The notes under the pieces were generated by a model. That model made no database searches. It was not told the DNA's origin and saw only the letters and a list, made by a program, of their open reading frames with translations. A stretch of 64,000 nucleotides of DNA from Pseudomonas floridensis. Lineage in GTDB: Bacteria; Pseudomonadota; Gammaproteobacteria; Pseudomonadales; Pseudomonadaceae. The stretch is from assembly GCF_002087235.1 (NCBI RefSeq), contig NZ_MUIO01000040.1:41829-105828 (forward strand), written 5' to 3'. Position 1 is the first letter of the stretch. Each line of letters opens with the position of its first letter. Shown here one piece after another: positions 34,989-44,296 of the stretch. A program made the position numbers and the translations under genes.

Positions 34989-37409
34989 TCAGGCTTTGGC
35001 CTTTCCTTCCTCCATCGCCCGCAGTGCATCGTCATCGACCGGTGGGACAGGAGCAGATTTGTGCCCGGTACTGACCTTAGCCTGCAACGATGCACGCTGA
35101 GTGACAGGCGTTGGTGAAGCGACCAGGAGGCCGTTCTCGAGCGCCTCGAGCGTATTATCGTCCGGCGGAGCGACAGATTCGGGCCGTCTGGTTCGCGACA
35201 GGTCTTGCGGCAACGGAGTAGGGTTACCTGGCGTGACGGGGTCGTTCACCCGGATGGTTTCGACAGGTTCTTCGCTCGACGGCCTTGGTGGCGTGGTCGG
35301 GCTCTGAGGTTGGGTCTTGAGTTTGTCACGCAACGAAGAAAGGCCACTCAATGCCCCATCTTCCACGGCACGCAGAAGATCGACAGCGACCTGGCTGGGT
35401 AGCTGCAACGCCCCCCTGGCCATGTGGTAGGCGTTTTCGGCTACGCGCGGCACACCGCCCATCTGACTTGAAGAAAACGTATGCGGAAGCGATTCCCTGT
35501 CAGGGTGACGAATGTTATTCAATGCGGTTTCCGTGCGTGCCACCATCGGGGTCGCGCCTCCCGCGCCCGAATCCTTGAGTGCCTTGGCCTCACCCGTGAC
35601 AGACTGATTGGCGTACAAGGTAGACAGGTACGACACCGAGCCCAGTCCGGCCAACGCCATGTTACCCACGATTTTTCCTGCACTCAGCGCCCCGTTGACG
35701 CCCGCCTTCGCCGTTGCCGGCAGTTGAGCGGTCAAGGCAGCACTCTGGATACCCGATACAGCCTTGCTATAGAAAGACGTCCGCACACCTGCATCGCGAG
35801 GATCCAGACCCTTGGCAAGGTCCTTGACCAAGTCACTGCCAGCCTTGTCAGGGGTGAAGACCGGTATTTTACGTCCTTGCGGATCGGTATAGGTCGCATT
35901 CATCTGATAAAGGGTCTGAGCAGACGCGGACACCGCTCCCGCCATCCCGGAAGTCAGTGCCCGGGCGGTCAACGTCTGACCATTGATTTGATTGAAATCA
36001 TGCAGTAACTGGCGAATTGCCTGACCTCCACCAAAACTCATGTAAGGGATCATCTCGCCAAGAGGATGAGTGGAGGAAACCTGAACCTTCTGTTGCTCCA
36101 GAATCGCACGCTGCTCTTTGACTTGTGCCTTCTGCGCGGTCATCTCGTCATCCGACTTTCTGACCATCCGGCCATCTTGAGTTTTGTATTCAAGCGGGTC
36201 CGGAATCACCGTAGCCGTATCGACGCCCTTGAGCGGCACCATGCCCAGGCGTTTATCAAGACCTGCCGCCTGAATGCCGGCTTGCACCATGGGCTTGACC
36301 ACGTTAGTGACGCCCTCGTGGGCCACACCGGCGACCAGCCCGATGACGGTGGCTTTGAGCATGTCGGCGTCGCTGCTCGCACTGGGTACGGCGTCTGTCA
36401 TTTTATCGCTCGTAGAGGTACGAATGAACCCCAGGTGCGTCATCGACGACAGAAACTGCGGAATCGCAGCGGCGGTTATTCTCCCGGCCGCTTGCAGAAA
36501 GCCCATAGAGGCGCGCTCTGCATTCAGTTCCTTCACTTGCTTGTCCAGTTGCGCATGAGCCGCAACGGACTTCAGACGCTTGGCTTGCGGGGTTTTGGAG
36601 AAGTCGTCCTGGATACTGGCCAGCATGGTCCGGGCTTCGACAATCGCTGTTTTATCCGCCATCAGCCTGGATTTTTCATCACCTTCACCCAACCCTTTGA
36701 TCCGCTGATCCAATACCGAGACGCGCTCGTCCAGATCTTTGATTTTTTCGCTCAGTGCGCCTGAAACAGCGTTGCTGGCGCGGGCAGCGTATTCACCCAG
36801 CGCCATCTGACTGGTTTCGACAGTTTTCTGATCGCGCGCCGACCCTCCAACGCTTGACCTTGCAGCGATGTGCATGAGCTGAAAATGCTCAAGCTGATCG
36901 GCGATTGCAGTGGCGTGGCCTTCAAGCAACCGGCCAACTTCGGCCTTGTCCGGCACCTGATCCTTACTGACGAATCTGTTCAGCAACTGCCTGACTTCAC
37001 TGGACTCGAATTGCCTGAGAGCAAAGCGCGGCGCACACAAGCGCTCGGCCATCACCTCAAAACCTGCCTTATCGGCTTCAGGCTTGTCTTTGTTGGCCAG
37101 TTCAAGCATTCCACCGATCAGCAGGGCCGCATGCTCACTGACTTTCGGCGCATTACTTGGGCCAACGCTCGCTTGTTCAACCTGGAACCGTGCCAACAGT
37201 TCGGTGTGACGCAGTGCTACGCCCATGGCCGCCGCATGTGACTCAAGGGTCGGCATCAGACGTGAACCGCGCTGATCAGGCATCAGCGGTGGATGGTTGC
37301 TGGGGGTCACGGCGTTCGGGTGGACCGAAGACGTTGAGGCATGCCCCTCGTCGTTGTGCAGTGACACCCGTTGTAGCTCGACAGAACCGCCTACTCGTGA
37401 GTTGATCAT
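34989..37409 (-). CDS. hopM1: HopM1 type III effector
   Basis: The 806-residue HopM1 family protein has a secreted-type polar N-terminus (1-60). A helical chaperone-binding/effector region contains typical small-residue helices (GRITAAAIPQFLSSMTHLGF; AGVNGALSAGKIVGNMALAG). The tail from about residue 700 is Pro-rich and charged, ending in two related segments (PPDDNTLEALENG at 748-760, PPVDDDALRAMEEG at 789-802). It is longer than the 712-residue DC3000 protein. HopM1 acts at the trans-Golgi/early endosome on the ARF-GEF MIN7. It overlaps shcM by 4 bases. Confidence 0.95.
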   Translation of the reverse strand: MINSRVGGSVELQRVSLHNDEGHASTSSVHPNAVTPSNHPPLMPDQRGSRLMPTLESHAAAMGVALRHTELLARFQVEQASVGPSNAPKVSEHAALLIGGMLELANKDKPEADKAGFEVMAERLCAPRFALRQFESSEVRQLLNRFVSKDQVPDKAEVGRLLEGHATAIADQLEHFQLMHIAARSSVGGSARDQKTVETSQMALGEYAARASNAVSGALSEKIKDLDERVSVLDQRIKGLGEGDEKSRLMADKTAIVEARTMLASIQDDFSKTPQAKRLKSVAAHAQLDKQVKELNAERASMGFLQAAGRITAAAIPQFLSSMTHLGFIRTSTSDKMTDAVPSASSDADMLKATVIGLVAGVAHEGVTNVVKPMVQAGIQAAGLDKRLGMVPLKGVDTATVIPDPLEYKTQDGRMVRKSDDEMTAQKAQVKEQRAILEQQKVQVSSTHPLGEMIPYMSFGGGQAIRQLLHDFNQINGQTLTARALTSGMAGAVSASAQTLYQMNATYTDPQGRKIPVFTPDKAGSDLVKDLAKGLDPRDAGVRTSFYSKAVSGIQSAALTAQLPATAKAGVNGALSAGKIVGNMALAGLGSVSYLSTLYANQSVTGEAKALKDSGAGGATPMVARTETALNNIRHPDRESLPHTFSSSQMGGVPRVAENAYHMARGALQLPSQVAVDLLRAVEDGALSGLSSLRDKLKTQPQSPTTPPRPSSEEPVETIRVNDPVTPGNPTPLPQDLSRTRRPESVAPPDDNTLEALENGLLVASPTPVTQRASLQAKVSTGHKSAPVPPVDDDALRAMEEGKAKA

Positions 37410-37897
37410 TGGAATCTCCCCCGCGCAGAGAGCACCTCACGTTGCCCGGAAGGCGCGACCGGCATGCTGCCCGGCGTCACGGAAGCCTTGTCGGCAAAAC
37501 CGTGCTCGCGCCACTCTTTCGCCAGTTCGGCAAACGACTTCATTAGCAGCAGGACGCCTTCGGCATTGGCCATCTGCAACGCCACAGACCCCATCAGCAG
37601 TACTCGCCCGGTCTGCGCATTGAAGGAAAACGCAGGGCTGTGCGCTCCGGAAAACATATGGAAATTGATATCCATCAATGCCTGCAACGAACGGTCACGG
37701 TTGCGCTCGGGCAGTGGCCCCAAGTCACCGTAGATCAATACCGCCTGCCCCTGATCCCGGTCCTGGTGCAAAAGGGTGAAGTCAACGTCATCGATTTTAA
37801 AATTGGCAGACTCGTAAAAACGCTCAGGCGACGAAATCAGACTGAGCGTGCAGATTTCATTGATAAGTGCCTTGTATTGCTCAACGTAATTGTCCAC
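37406..37897 (-). CDS. shcM: ShcM, chaperone of HopM1
   Basis: The 163-residue class I chaperone (DNYVEQYKALINEICTLSLI; FKIDDVDFTLLHQDRDQGQA; GRVLLMGSVALQMANAEGVL) matches ShcM proteins. The start is taken as GTG 37897, with AGAGG 8 nt upstream. ATG 37912 (168 residues) is an alternative. The longer upstream frame overlaps the hrp box and is not used. It is the first gene of the shcM-hopM1-shcE unit. Confidence 0.9.
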   Translation of the reverse strand: MDNYVEQYKALINEICTLSLISSPERFYESANFKIDDVDFTLLHQDRDQGQAVLIYGDLGPLPERNRDRSLQALMDINFHMFSGAHSPAFSFNAQTGRVLLMGSVALQMANAEGVLLLMKSFAELAKEWREHGFADKASVTPGSMPVAPSGQREVLSARGRFQ

Positions 37898-37954
37898 TGG
37901 ATGGCCTCTCATTCGGCGTAATGGCACGCCAACCAGATGTCGGCGTGTCCGCAC

Positions 37955-37982
37955 TGAGTCGGAAATTCGCGATTTAGGTTCC
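37955..37982 (-). promoter_or_regulatory. hrp box for shcM-hopM1-shcE
   Basis: On the minus strand GGAACC (37982-37977), a 15-bp spacer and CGACTCA (37961-37955) differ from the consensus by one base. It lies 57 bp before the shcM GTG. Confidence 0.75.
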
Positions 37983-38030
37983 CTGTCCTTTCCGCCCAGC
38001 CCCATCCCGCAAAGTATCGACCGACGGGCG

Positions 38031-38059
38031 GGAACCCCCTTTACGTCAGGGGCCACTCA
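38031..38059 (+). promoter_or_regulatory. hrp box for hrpW
   Basis: GGAACC (38031-38036), a 16-bp spacer and CCACTCA (38053-38059) match the consensus exactly. It is divergent from the shcM box and about 118 bp before hrpW. Confidence 0.92.
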
Positions 38060-38177
38060 CCCCAGGCAAGGTCAACCCAACGTCCTCAAGCCACAATCGA
38101 ACCAACGGCGATGCCGGCTCATTCCTGATGGATTCAGGAAGTCTGCCAGCGGATCCGTTATCCAGGAGGTAAGCAGC

Positions 38178-39464
38178 ATGAGCATCGGTCTTTCGCCACA
38201 GCCCTATCAGAGCCCCGGCCCCAAACTGGATTTTTCGGCGCTGAACGGTAGCGGTCCCCAGCAGAGTCCACTAACCGAACAAGGCAGTGATCAATCCATA
38301 GATCCCGGCGCGCTGCTGTTCAACACGGGGAATCAGCGCAACGTCAGCTTCGGTAAACCCGAAACCAATCCATTGGACCCTTCGACGGAAAACACCACCA
38401 GCGATGACCTCATGAGCGTGCTGCAAAAGTTCATGGACACGATCACGTCCATGTTTCAGATGCTGGCGAAACTGATCAGCGGGCAAAACCAGGCAGAGGG
38501 TCAAGAGCAGGAACAGGACCCCTATGAGAATTTCGAGAATCAAGGTGGGTTGGGGACCGCGCCTACCGGCGGGGACGACGGCGGATATGCACCGGATGCG
38601 ACAGAGGGTGAAGGTGGCGGCACACCTGAAGCCAGCGGTGGTGACAGCGGCTACGCGCCCCAGGCTTCAGGCGGCGAAGGAGGAGGTGAAACCACGACCA
38701 ATACAGGCGGTGAAGATGGTGGCACTCCATGGGCTAGCGGCAATGGGGGCGGCGAATCTTCGTCAGTAACCCATCCATCGAGCGGGCCGACCACCGCCCC
38801 AGGCACTGAGGCAACCCCGGGAGGCAAGACCGTGAAAGGGCCAGGAACGTCTGGAGACACCGTAGTGGTGGACGAGACCATCAAGGTCGCCGCTGGCCAA
38901 ACATACGACGGCGGCGGCGCGACCTTTACCGCCAGCAACAAACTGGGCACCGGGGACCAGAGCGAGAACCAGAAGCCTCTGTTCGAGCTGGCCGAAGGGG
39001 CAACGCTGAAAAACGTCAACCTGGGTGAAAACGAAGCCGACGGCGTTCACGTCGTTGCCAAGAACGAAACGCCGGTAACCATTGAGAATCTCCATTCAGC
39101 CAACGTAGGTGAAGACCTGATAACTGTTAAAGGAGAAGGCGGCGCCAAATTCACCGACCTGAATATCCTGGACAGCAGCGCCGAGAATGCCGACGACAAA
39201 ATCATCCAGCTCAACGCCAACACTCATTTGAATGTTAATGGTTTTGATGCGCACGACTTTGGCAAACTGGTACGTACCAACGGCGAAACACAGTTCAGTG
39301 ACATGGCAGTGAGCCTTAGTAACGTCAACGCGAGCCACGGCTCGAGCGCACTGGTACAGAGCGACAGCGATAATCTCAAGCTGACCACCAACAACGTCAC
39401 CATGACGGATGTCAAACACGCGTACGATAAACTCAAACCATCGACACAGCACATCGAAGCCTGA
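38178..39464 (+). CDS. hrpW: HrpW harpin with pectate lyase-like domain
   Basis: The 428-residue two-domain harpin starts at ATG 38178, with AGGAGGT 7 nt upstream. Residues 1-110 are harpin-like with an amphipathic helix (LMSVLQKFMDTITSMFQMLA). Residues about 115-205 form a Gly/Glu/Ser-rich linker with irregular repeats (GGYAPDATEGEGGGTPEASG). Residues about 215-428 resemble family-3 pectate lyases (AAGQTYDGGGATFTAS, EADGVHVVAKNETPVTIENL). HrpW binds pectate and helps delivery at the plant wall. Cysteines are absent. Confidence 0.95.
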   Translation: MSIGLSPQPYQSPGPKLDFSALNGSGPQQSPLTEQGSDQSIDPGALLFNTGNQRNVSFGKPETNPLDPSTENTTSDDLMSVLQKFMDTITSMFQMLAKLISGQNQAEGQEQEQDPYENFENQGGLGTAPTGGDDGGYAPDATEGEGGGTPEASGGDSGYAPQASGGEGGGETTTNTGGEDGGTPWASGNGGGESSSVTHPSSGPTTAPGTEATPGGKTVKGPGTSGDTVVVDETIKVAAGQTYDGGGATFTASNKLGTGDQSENQKPLFELAEGATLKNVNLGENEADGVHVVAKNETPVTIENLHSANVGEDLITVKGEGGAKFTDLNILDSSAENADDKIIQLNANTHLNVNGFDAHDFGKLVRTNGETQFSDMAVSLSNVNASHGSSALVQSDSDNLKLTTNNVTMTDVKHAYDKLKPSTQHIEA

Positions 39465-39487
39465 AATACCGTGTTGGCAAAATGAAA

Positions 39488-39511
39488 GGGCGCGTTCTTT
39501 CGAACGCGCCC
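39488..39511. terminator. bidirectional terminator between hrpW and hopAA1
   Basis: A perfect 10-bp GC-rich stem (39488-39497/39502-39511, 4-nt loop) is followed by T4 and preceded by A-rich sequence. It separates the convergent genes hrpW and hopAA1. Confidence 0.88.
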
Positions 39512-39540
39512 TTTTGCCACCAGTCTGACGTCATCGCAAA

Positions 39541-41016
39541 CTACGAACGGTGCTCCGCAAATGGCCACTCACTCGGCGAACCCGCCGGGATGCCGCCCTC
39601 TTCGAGATCGGCTTCACGCACATTGCGATGGCGCAGGGTATCGAACGTATTGCGCAACGATGCACCTGTTGCACTGATGGCTTGTTCGCCCATGTGTGCA
39701 CCTTTTTTTGCCAGTTCGACAGTCTGACTGGCCACCTGACTGGCTACCTGACTTGCAGCGCTTGAAGCCGATGATTTGACGGTGTCTTGAATAAAGCTTT
39801 CGGCTTTTTTGGTGGCCGGATCAACGACCACGTCAGCGGTAGTCCAGGCGGCGAAAACAGGAGCCGAGGCAGCCAGATTGGTTGCCTGACTGACGAAAGC
39901 CTTGGTCGCAGGGCTGGAGATGTTCTGGGTGGCCAACTCTTGAAGCTTGCCTACGCCGGCAAAACCGCCTGCCAGCACCAGACCGTTCTTAACCAGGCTG
40001 GTCGCTGTCATATAGCCCGCGACGGATTTTACGGCATCGGTCGCCACGTCCAGTGGCAGGCCGGCCAGACGCTTGCCAGCGTTGATCGTCGCACCGGAAT
40101 AACTGGCGGACTTGATGCCATCATAGACTTTGAGCCAGTCGGTTTCCTCAGCCAGCGTGGCTTTGGGTTCCTTGTCCTTGATGCCGAGCACAAAGGCCGC
40201 ACCGCGCTGATGATCTCGGGCCTGCACGCTGAGCATCCGGTTGCCCAGACCGGCATTGGCAACCAGCCCGCCTGCCGCCGATACGGAAATGTCCACGGCA
40301 CCCTGAACCTTGGGATTGGAGGCCAGCGCAGGGGCCAGAACCGTACGCAGGGCATTGCGCGCCGTATAGGTCTGCACCGCAATACCCAGATCCACCGATT
40401 GCCTGGTGAGCCCCGGTGCCTGACGCCTGGCCGAGTCGGCGATGACGTCGTGAAGATCCTCAGGCGCGGTCTTGAGGTAATGAATGTCGCCCGTGGCCCT
40501 GTTCATCATGGAGGTGCCGATCTGATCCATCGCCCCCGACAACGCCCCGGAGATCAGCGGCGTCAAAGGTTTGAGCGAGGTGGGTAGCCAGTCGCCTTTG
40601 TTAATTGCCGGCTGCATGTACTGAAGCACCGAAGCCGCCGCGAACGGCACGGCGCGCAGTGAACTCGATGCTGTGGTCGCCAGCCTGTCCAGCTTCTGCG
40701 CCTTGGCAAAAGTGTCGGCAATCGAGCTGCGGGTCTCATTATGGCGTAACAGAGTTTTTGCCCGGCTGCTGATCAACTCATCGATCTTTTCGTTGTGCAG
40801 CCGGACGACATCCGCTTCTTCGCTATCGCGTACGGCAGTCGATGCCGGAACAGGCATTTTGTGAGCGTCGAAATAGTCTTTAAGTAGATCAGTGATGGCT
40901 GTCAGTTCGACCTGATTGACGACGTCTGTAGCTTGCACCGAACCGGCAGCTTCGGGCTCCGAGTGGGTACGGATTTCCAGGCTCGGCGAGCGCATGGATG
41001 ACTGAATGGTTTGCAT
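39541..41016 (-). CDS. hopAA1: HopAA1 type III effector
   Basis: The 491-residue HopAA1 family effector starts at ATG 41016 (MQTIQSSMRSPSLEIRTHSE), with GGAGGAAG upstream; the frame extends further up without support. Conserved blocks are AKAQKLDRLATTASSSLRAV, LQYMQPAINKGDWLPTSLKP, and YTARNALRTVLAPALASNP. Small-residue helices dominate the middle and C-terminal regions, and the end reads READLEEGGIPAGSP. HopAA1 is the last effector of the conserved locus and acts redundantly with other CEL effectors. A hrp box lies at 41183-41211. Confidence 0.93.
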   Translation of the reverse strand: MQTIQSSMRSPSLEIRTHSEPEAAGSVQATDVVNQVELTAITDLLKDYFDAHKMPVPASTAVRDSEEADVVRLHNEKIDELISSRAKTLLRHNETRSSIADTFAKAQKLDRLATTASSSLRAVPFAAASVLQYMQPAINKGDWLPTSLKPLTPLISGALSGAMDQIGTSMMNRATGDIHYLKTAPEDLHDVIADSARRQAPGLTRQSVDLGIAVQTYTARNALRTVLAPALASNPKVQGAVDISVSAAGGLVANAGLGNRMLSVQARDHQRGAAFVLGIKDKEPKATLAEETDWLKVYDGIKSASYSGATINAGKRLAGLPLDVATDAVKSVAGYMTATSLVKNGLVLAGGFAGVGKLQELATQNISSPATKAFVSQATNLAASAPVFAAWTTADVVVDPATKKAESFIQDTVKSSASSAASQVASQVASQTVELAKKGAHMGEQAISATGASLRNTFDTLRHRNVREADLEEGGIPAGSPSEWPFAEHRS

Positions 41017-41182
41017 TGGATCTTCTTCCTCCGGATTGACATGAGTTTGCGCAGTGCCGTCGCCAGACAGGCGTGCGCAAAACCGTATGCCTGTCTGGGT
41101 GGCAGGATCGCAGCGTCGACCTGATAGCGATGGATGGTGCGCAGATTGAAGGGCTTGCCCCGTTTTACGGATCGACATCGCC

Positions 41183-41211
41183 TGGGTGGTCATGGACGAG
41201 CGGAAGGTTCC
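41183..41211 (-). promoter_or_regulatory. hrp box for hopAA1
   Basis: On the minus strand GGAACC (41211-41206), a 16-bp spacer and CCACCCA (41189-41183) match the consensus exactly. The leader to ATG 41016 is about 165 bases, longer than for most units here. Confidence 0.88.
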
Positions 41212-41381
41212 CCCAGACATCCAGCGCAGAGCGGTTCTGGGTCGCTTGATGAAAAATGGTCAAGGCAACCTGTTATGGAGGCGCAGATTAAGCGAGCGTT
41301 AAGCCACGTCCCGTAGGTTTGTGTCACGGCTTGTTACAACTGTGTGAGAAGTCATCCACGAACCTGGGCAGGAGTGTTGTC

Positions 41382-42329
41382 ATGACCGGTCTCTTTGAAA
41401 AGAAATGGAAGTGCTTCAAAAGGACGCTCACCTATGTGGGTTGGTCGCTGTTGTGGCTGTTGCTGTGGGACGTTGGCGTTACCGTGGACTTCATGCTGAT
41501 GGACGGCATCGGTATCGATTTCCCGTTGATGCCGCTGACGCTGTTGTGCTCGGCGCTGATCGTGCTGATCAGCTTTCGCAACTCCAGCGCTTACAACCGC
41601 TGGTGGGAGGCGCGCACGCTGTGGGGCGCCATGGTCAATACCTCTCGCAGCTACGGTCGGCAGGTGTTGACCTTGATCGATGGCGATGGCACACGCCGGG
41701 AAAACCCGGTGAAAGGCGTGCTGTTTCGTCGCCATGTGGCTTATCTGCGAGCATTGCGGGCGCATCTGAAAGGTGACGTCAGCACCGCTGATCTCGATGG
41801 GCTGCTGCCCGCGTTCGAGATCGAGCGTTCAGGTGACAGCAACAACTTCCCCAACGACATTCTGAGCGGTTCAGCGACGATCATCGCTGACGAATTCGCA
41901 CAGGGCCGCCTCGACAGCATCCGGTTTTCCCGGCTGGAGACTACGCTGGTCGATCTGTCCAACTGCCAGGGCGGCATGGAGCGCATCGCCAACACGCCGC
42001 TGCCCTACCCCTACGTTTACTTTCCCAGATTATTCAGCGCGCTGTTCTGCGTGATCATGCCGCTGAGCATGGTGACAACGCTGGGCTGGTTCACGCCGGT
42101 CATCTCTACGGTGGTGGGCTGCATGCTGCTGGCGATGGAGCGCATCGGCACCGATCTGCAGGCGCCCTTCGGCAACAGCCAGCACCGCATCCGCATGGAG
42201 GACCTGTGCAGGAATATCGAAAAGAATCTGTGCTCGATGTACAACGAGCCGGAGCAAGGGCCGCTGCTGACCCGCCTGAATGCATTGATCGCGCCGATCA
42301 GCGGCCCCGTCAGACCGGCAACCGCGTGA
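41382..42329 (+). CDS. bestrophin-like (UPF0187) membrane protein
   Basis: The 315-residue bestrophin family protein starts at ATG 41382 (MTGLFEKKWKCFKRT), with a GGAG site upstream. Membrane segments are visible at about 18-42 (VGWSLLWLLLWDVGVTVDFM) and 48-66 (LMPLTLLCSALIVLISFR), with the family signature FRNSSAYNRWWEARTLWGAM next. A second pair lies at about 208-250 (LFSALFCVIMPLSMVTTLGW). Family members are anion or cation channels. It is the first gene past the effector locus and has no hrp box. Confidence 0.85.
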   Translation: MTGLFEKKWKCFKRTLTYVGWSLLWLLLWDVGVTVDFMLMDGIGIDFPLMPLTLLCSALIVLISFRNSSAYNRWWEARTLWGAMVNTSRSYGRQVLTLIDGDGTRRENPVKGVLFRRHVAYLRALRAHLKGDVSTADLDGLLPAFEIERSGDSNNFPNDILSGSATIIADEFAQGRLDSIRFSRLETTLVDLSNCQGGMERIANTPLPYPYVYFPRLFSALFCVIMPLSMVTTLGWFTPVISTVVGCMLLAMERIGTDLQAPFGNSQHRIRMEDLCRNIEKNLCSMYNEPEQGPLLTRLNALIAPISGPVRPATA

Positions 42330-42356
42330 CGCAGCCCCCTGAAGCGTGAGGATGCG

Positions 42357-42740
42357 TCAGGAACTCAAGGCGCGCTCGACTGCCGCCTTGTCGATCACGG
42401 ACCACACGCTGATGATCCTGCCGTCGCGAAAGGTGTAGAAGACGTTTTCAGAAAAAGTGATGCGTTTGCCGTAAGTGTCGAGCCCCAGAAAACGGCCGCG
42501 AGGCGAGCAATCGAACAGCAGCCGGCTCGCGACCCGGGGTGATTCGACCACCAGGAAATCGATGTCAAAGCGCAGGTCTGCAATGGTGCTGACATCGTTT
42601 TCCAGCATTGCGCGATAGCCGGTGAGACCGACCGGCTCACCGTTGTAATGCACGTTGTCAGCGACAAAGTCGCCCAGGTCATCCCAACGGCGTTCGTTGA
42701 GGCAGGCAATGTAGGCGCGGTAGCGCTCGGTCAGGTTCAT
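42357..42740 (-). CDS. SnoaL-like (NTF2-fold) ester cyclase family protein
   Basis: The 126-residue protein starts at ATG 42740 (MNLTERYRAYIACLNERRWD). The pattern of an N-terminal helix pair, the YNGEPVGLTGYRAMLENDVS segment and a C-terminal beta sheet (GKRITFSENVFYTFRDGRII) is that of SnoaL-like cyclases/NTF2 folds. The substrate is not evident. It is convergent with the bestrophin gene and has its own short upstream region. Confidence 0.7.
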   Translation of the reverse strand: MNLTERYRAYIACLNERRWDDLGDFVADNVHYNGEPVGLTGYRAMLENDVSTIADLRFDIDFLVVESPRVASRLLFDCSPRGRFLGLDTYGKRITFSENVFYTFRDGRIISVWSVIDKAAVERALSS

Positions 42741-42972
42741 GGGGCTCCCTCTTTTCAGACAAGCGTAGCGGCTGGACACGCGGGCGAGCCGTCTCATTTG
42801 CGACAGTTCATAAACGCCCCAGTGCCAGGAAAACAGCCTTCGTGAGCATGTCTATTGCTACAGGTGCGCTGCGTTAAAGACCTCAAGGTTCTTCCGTCAG
42901 CTCTCGAATGGAACGCCATTCAGCGCCCCGCCTCTAAAGGTTCGTCGATCACCGTTCCCGAGGAGAACCTCC

Positions 42973-43182
42973 ATGACCCCTTCATTCAAGGTTGGCGATG
43001 CCGTGCGCTGGAACTCGGAGGCAGGCGAGATTCGAGGCAAAGTCACCCAGGTGCATACCAGGGACGTCGAGTTCATGGGCAAGCACCGGCCCGCCTCGAA
43101 AAACAGTCCACAGTATGAGGTCAAGAGCGACAAGACCGGGCATCTGGCGATGCATCATGAAGACGCCCTGCATAAAATCTGA
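42973..43182 (+). CDS. small Tudor-like (DUF2945/HVA1) protein
   Basis: The 69-residue protein (TPSFKVGDAVRWNSEAGEIR; GKVTQVHTRDVEFMGKHRPA; QYEVKSDKTGHLAMHHEDAL) matches the DUF2945 or hypervirulence-associated Tudor-type domain, a small SH3-like barrel. A strong GAGGAG lies 10 nt before the ATG. The function of this family in bacteria is not established. The gene is convergent with the LysR gene, with an 8-bp gap. Confidence 0.8.
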   Translation: MTPSFKVGDAVRWNSEAGEIRGKVTQVHTRDVEFMGKHRPASKNSPQYEVKSDKTGHLAMHHEDALHKI

Positions 43183-43190
43183 CGACCGTC

Positions 43191-44108
43191 TCAAAACACG
43201 AACCCGTGCCCCAGCTCGCTTTCCATCCACTCCAGAAAGCGTCTGACCCGCGGAAAGCTGGAATGAGCCTTGGGGAACACCAGGTGATGCGCCGCCACAG
43301 GGGCACTCAGCACCTGCGGCGCAACTTCCACCAGCGCGCCGCTTTCCAGGTATTTGCGCGCCAACAAGGTACTTTCCAGCGCGAAGCCCAGTCCATGGCT
43401 GGCCGCTTCGAGGGTCATGTAAGAGCGGTCGAAGCTCAGCGCATAAGGTTTTTGCGGACGCGCCAGACCGTGCTGAGCGAACAGCTCCGGCCACTTCAGC
43501 AAGGTTGCTTCAGACAGAATCAGCTCACTGCCCAACAAGTCCGCTGCGCCGTGCACCGGGCAGCGTGACAGCAGCTTCGGCGAAGCCAGCACGGCGAAGG
43601 TTTCGTGACGCACCGTGCGCACTTCGTAGCTGGGCCAGTTGGGCCTGCCGTGGCGGATATCGACGTCAATCTTGTCCCGGCTGAAGTGCAGCGACTCGTA
43701 GGAGCAGGACAGGTTGATCTGGATATCCGGATGACTGAGGCGAAACGCTTCCAGGCGCGGCATCAACCAGAGCAGACCGAAACTGGGCGACGAATGCAGA
43801 CGCAGACAGTCGAGGCTTGTGTCGCTGCTGGCCCGCTCAGTGGCCACGGCCAGACTGTGCAACAACCCGGATACGTCCTTCAGGTATTGCTCGCCCACCG
43901 GCGTCAGCGTGACGCCGCGTGCCGCACGCACGAACAACTGACGACCGATCATCGCCTCCAGCCGGGTCAGTTGATGACTGACCGCCGACGGTGTCAGGTC
44001 CAGCACCTCGGCGGCGCGCGCCAGGTTGCCGAAGCGTGCGGTCTGCTCGAAGGCCTGAATGGCTTTCAGGGGTGGCAGGTTCTGGGGGGCATCGTCATCG
44101 GCACGCAT
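43191..44108 (-). CDS. LysR-family transcriptional regulator (GcvA-like)
   Basis: The 305-residue LysR regulator starts at ATG 44108 (MRADDDAPQNLPPLKAIQAF). The winged HTH lies at about 10-70 (ARFGNLARAAEVLDLTPSAV...LTRLEAMIGRQLFVRAARGV) and the effector-binding domain at about 95-295. The gene is divergent from the SDR-MFS-transketolase operon across a 188-bp gap, so it most likely controls that operon in response to its substrate. No specific inducer can be named. Confidence 0.9.
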   Translation of the reverse strand: MRADDDAPQNLPPLKAIQAFEQTARFGNLARAAEVLDLTPSAVSHQLTRLEAMIGRQLFVRAARGVTLTPVGEQYLKDVSGLLHSLAVATERASSDTSLDCLRLHSSPSFGLLWLMPRLEAFRLSHPDIQINLSCSYESLHFSRDKIDVDIRHGRPNWPSYEVRTVRHETFAVLASPKLLSRCPVHGAADLLGSELILSEATLLKWPELFAQHGLARPQKPYALSFDRSYMTLEAASHGLGFALESTLLARKYLESGALVEVAPQVLSAPVAAHHLVFPKAHSSFPRVRRFLEWMESELGHGFVF

Positions 44109-44296
44109 GAAGGCTCCGAGGCATCGTTCATAGTGAATTCGCGACATTCAAGCACTGGTAGAGCGCATTGACGAGAGGTGAATTTTTTTCATCAACCAGT
44201 GATTTTTGCGTTATTGCTCACTGCCGGTCCGGGGAACACTCTGAGCCCATCGATCACTTGAATCGAACCCATAAAAACAATCAGAGGACTCCCCTC

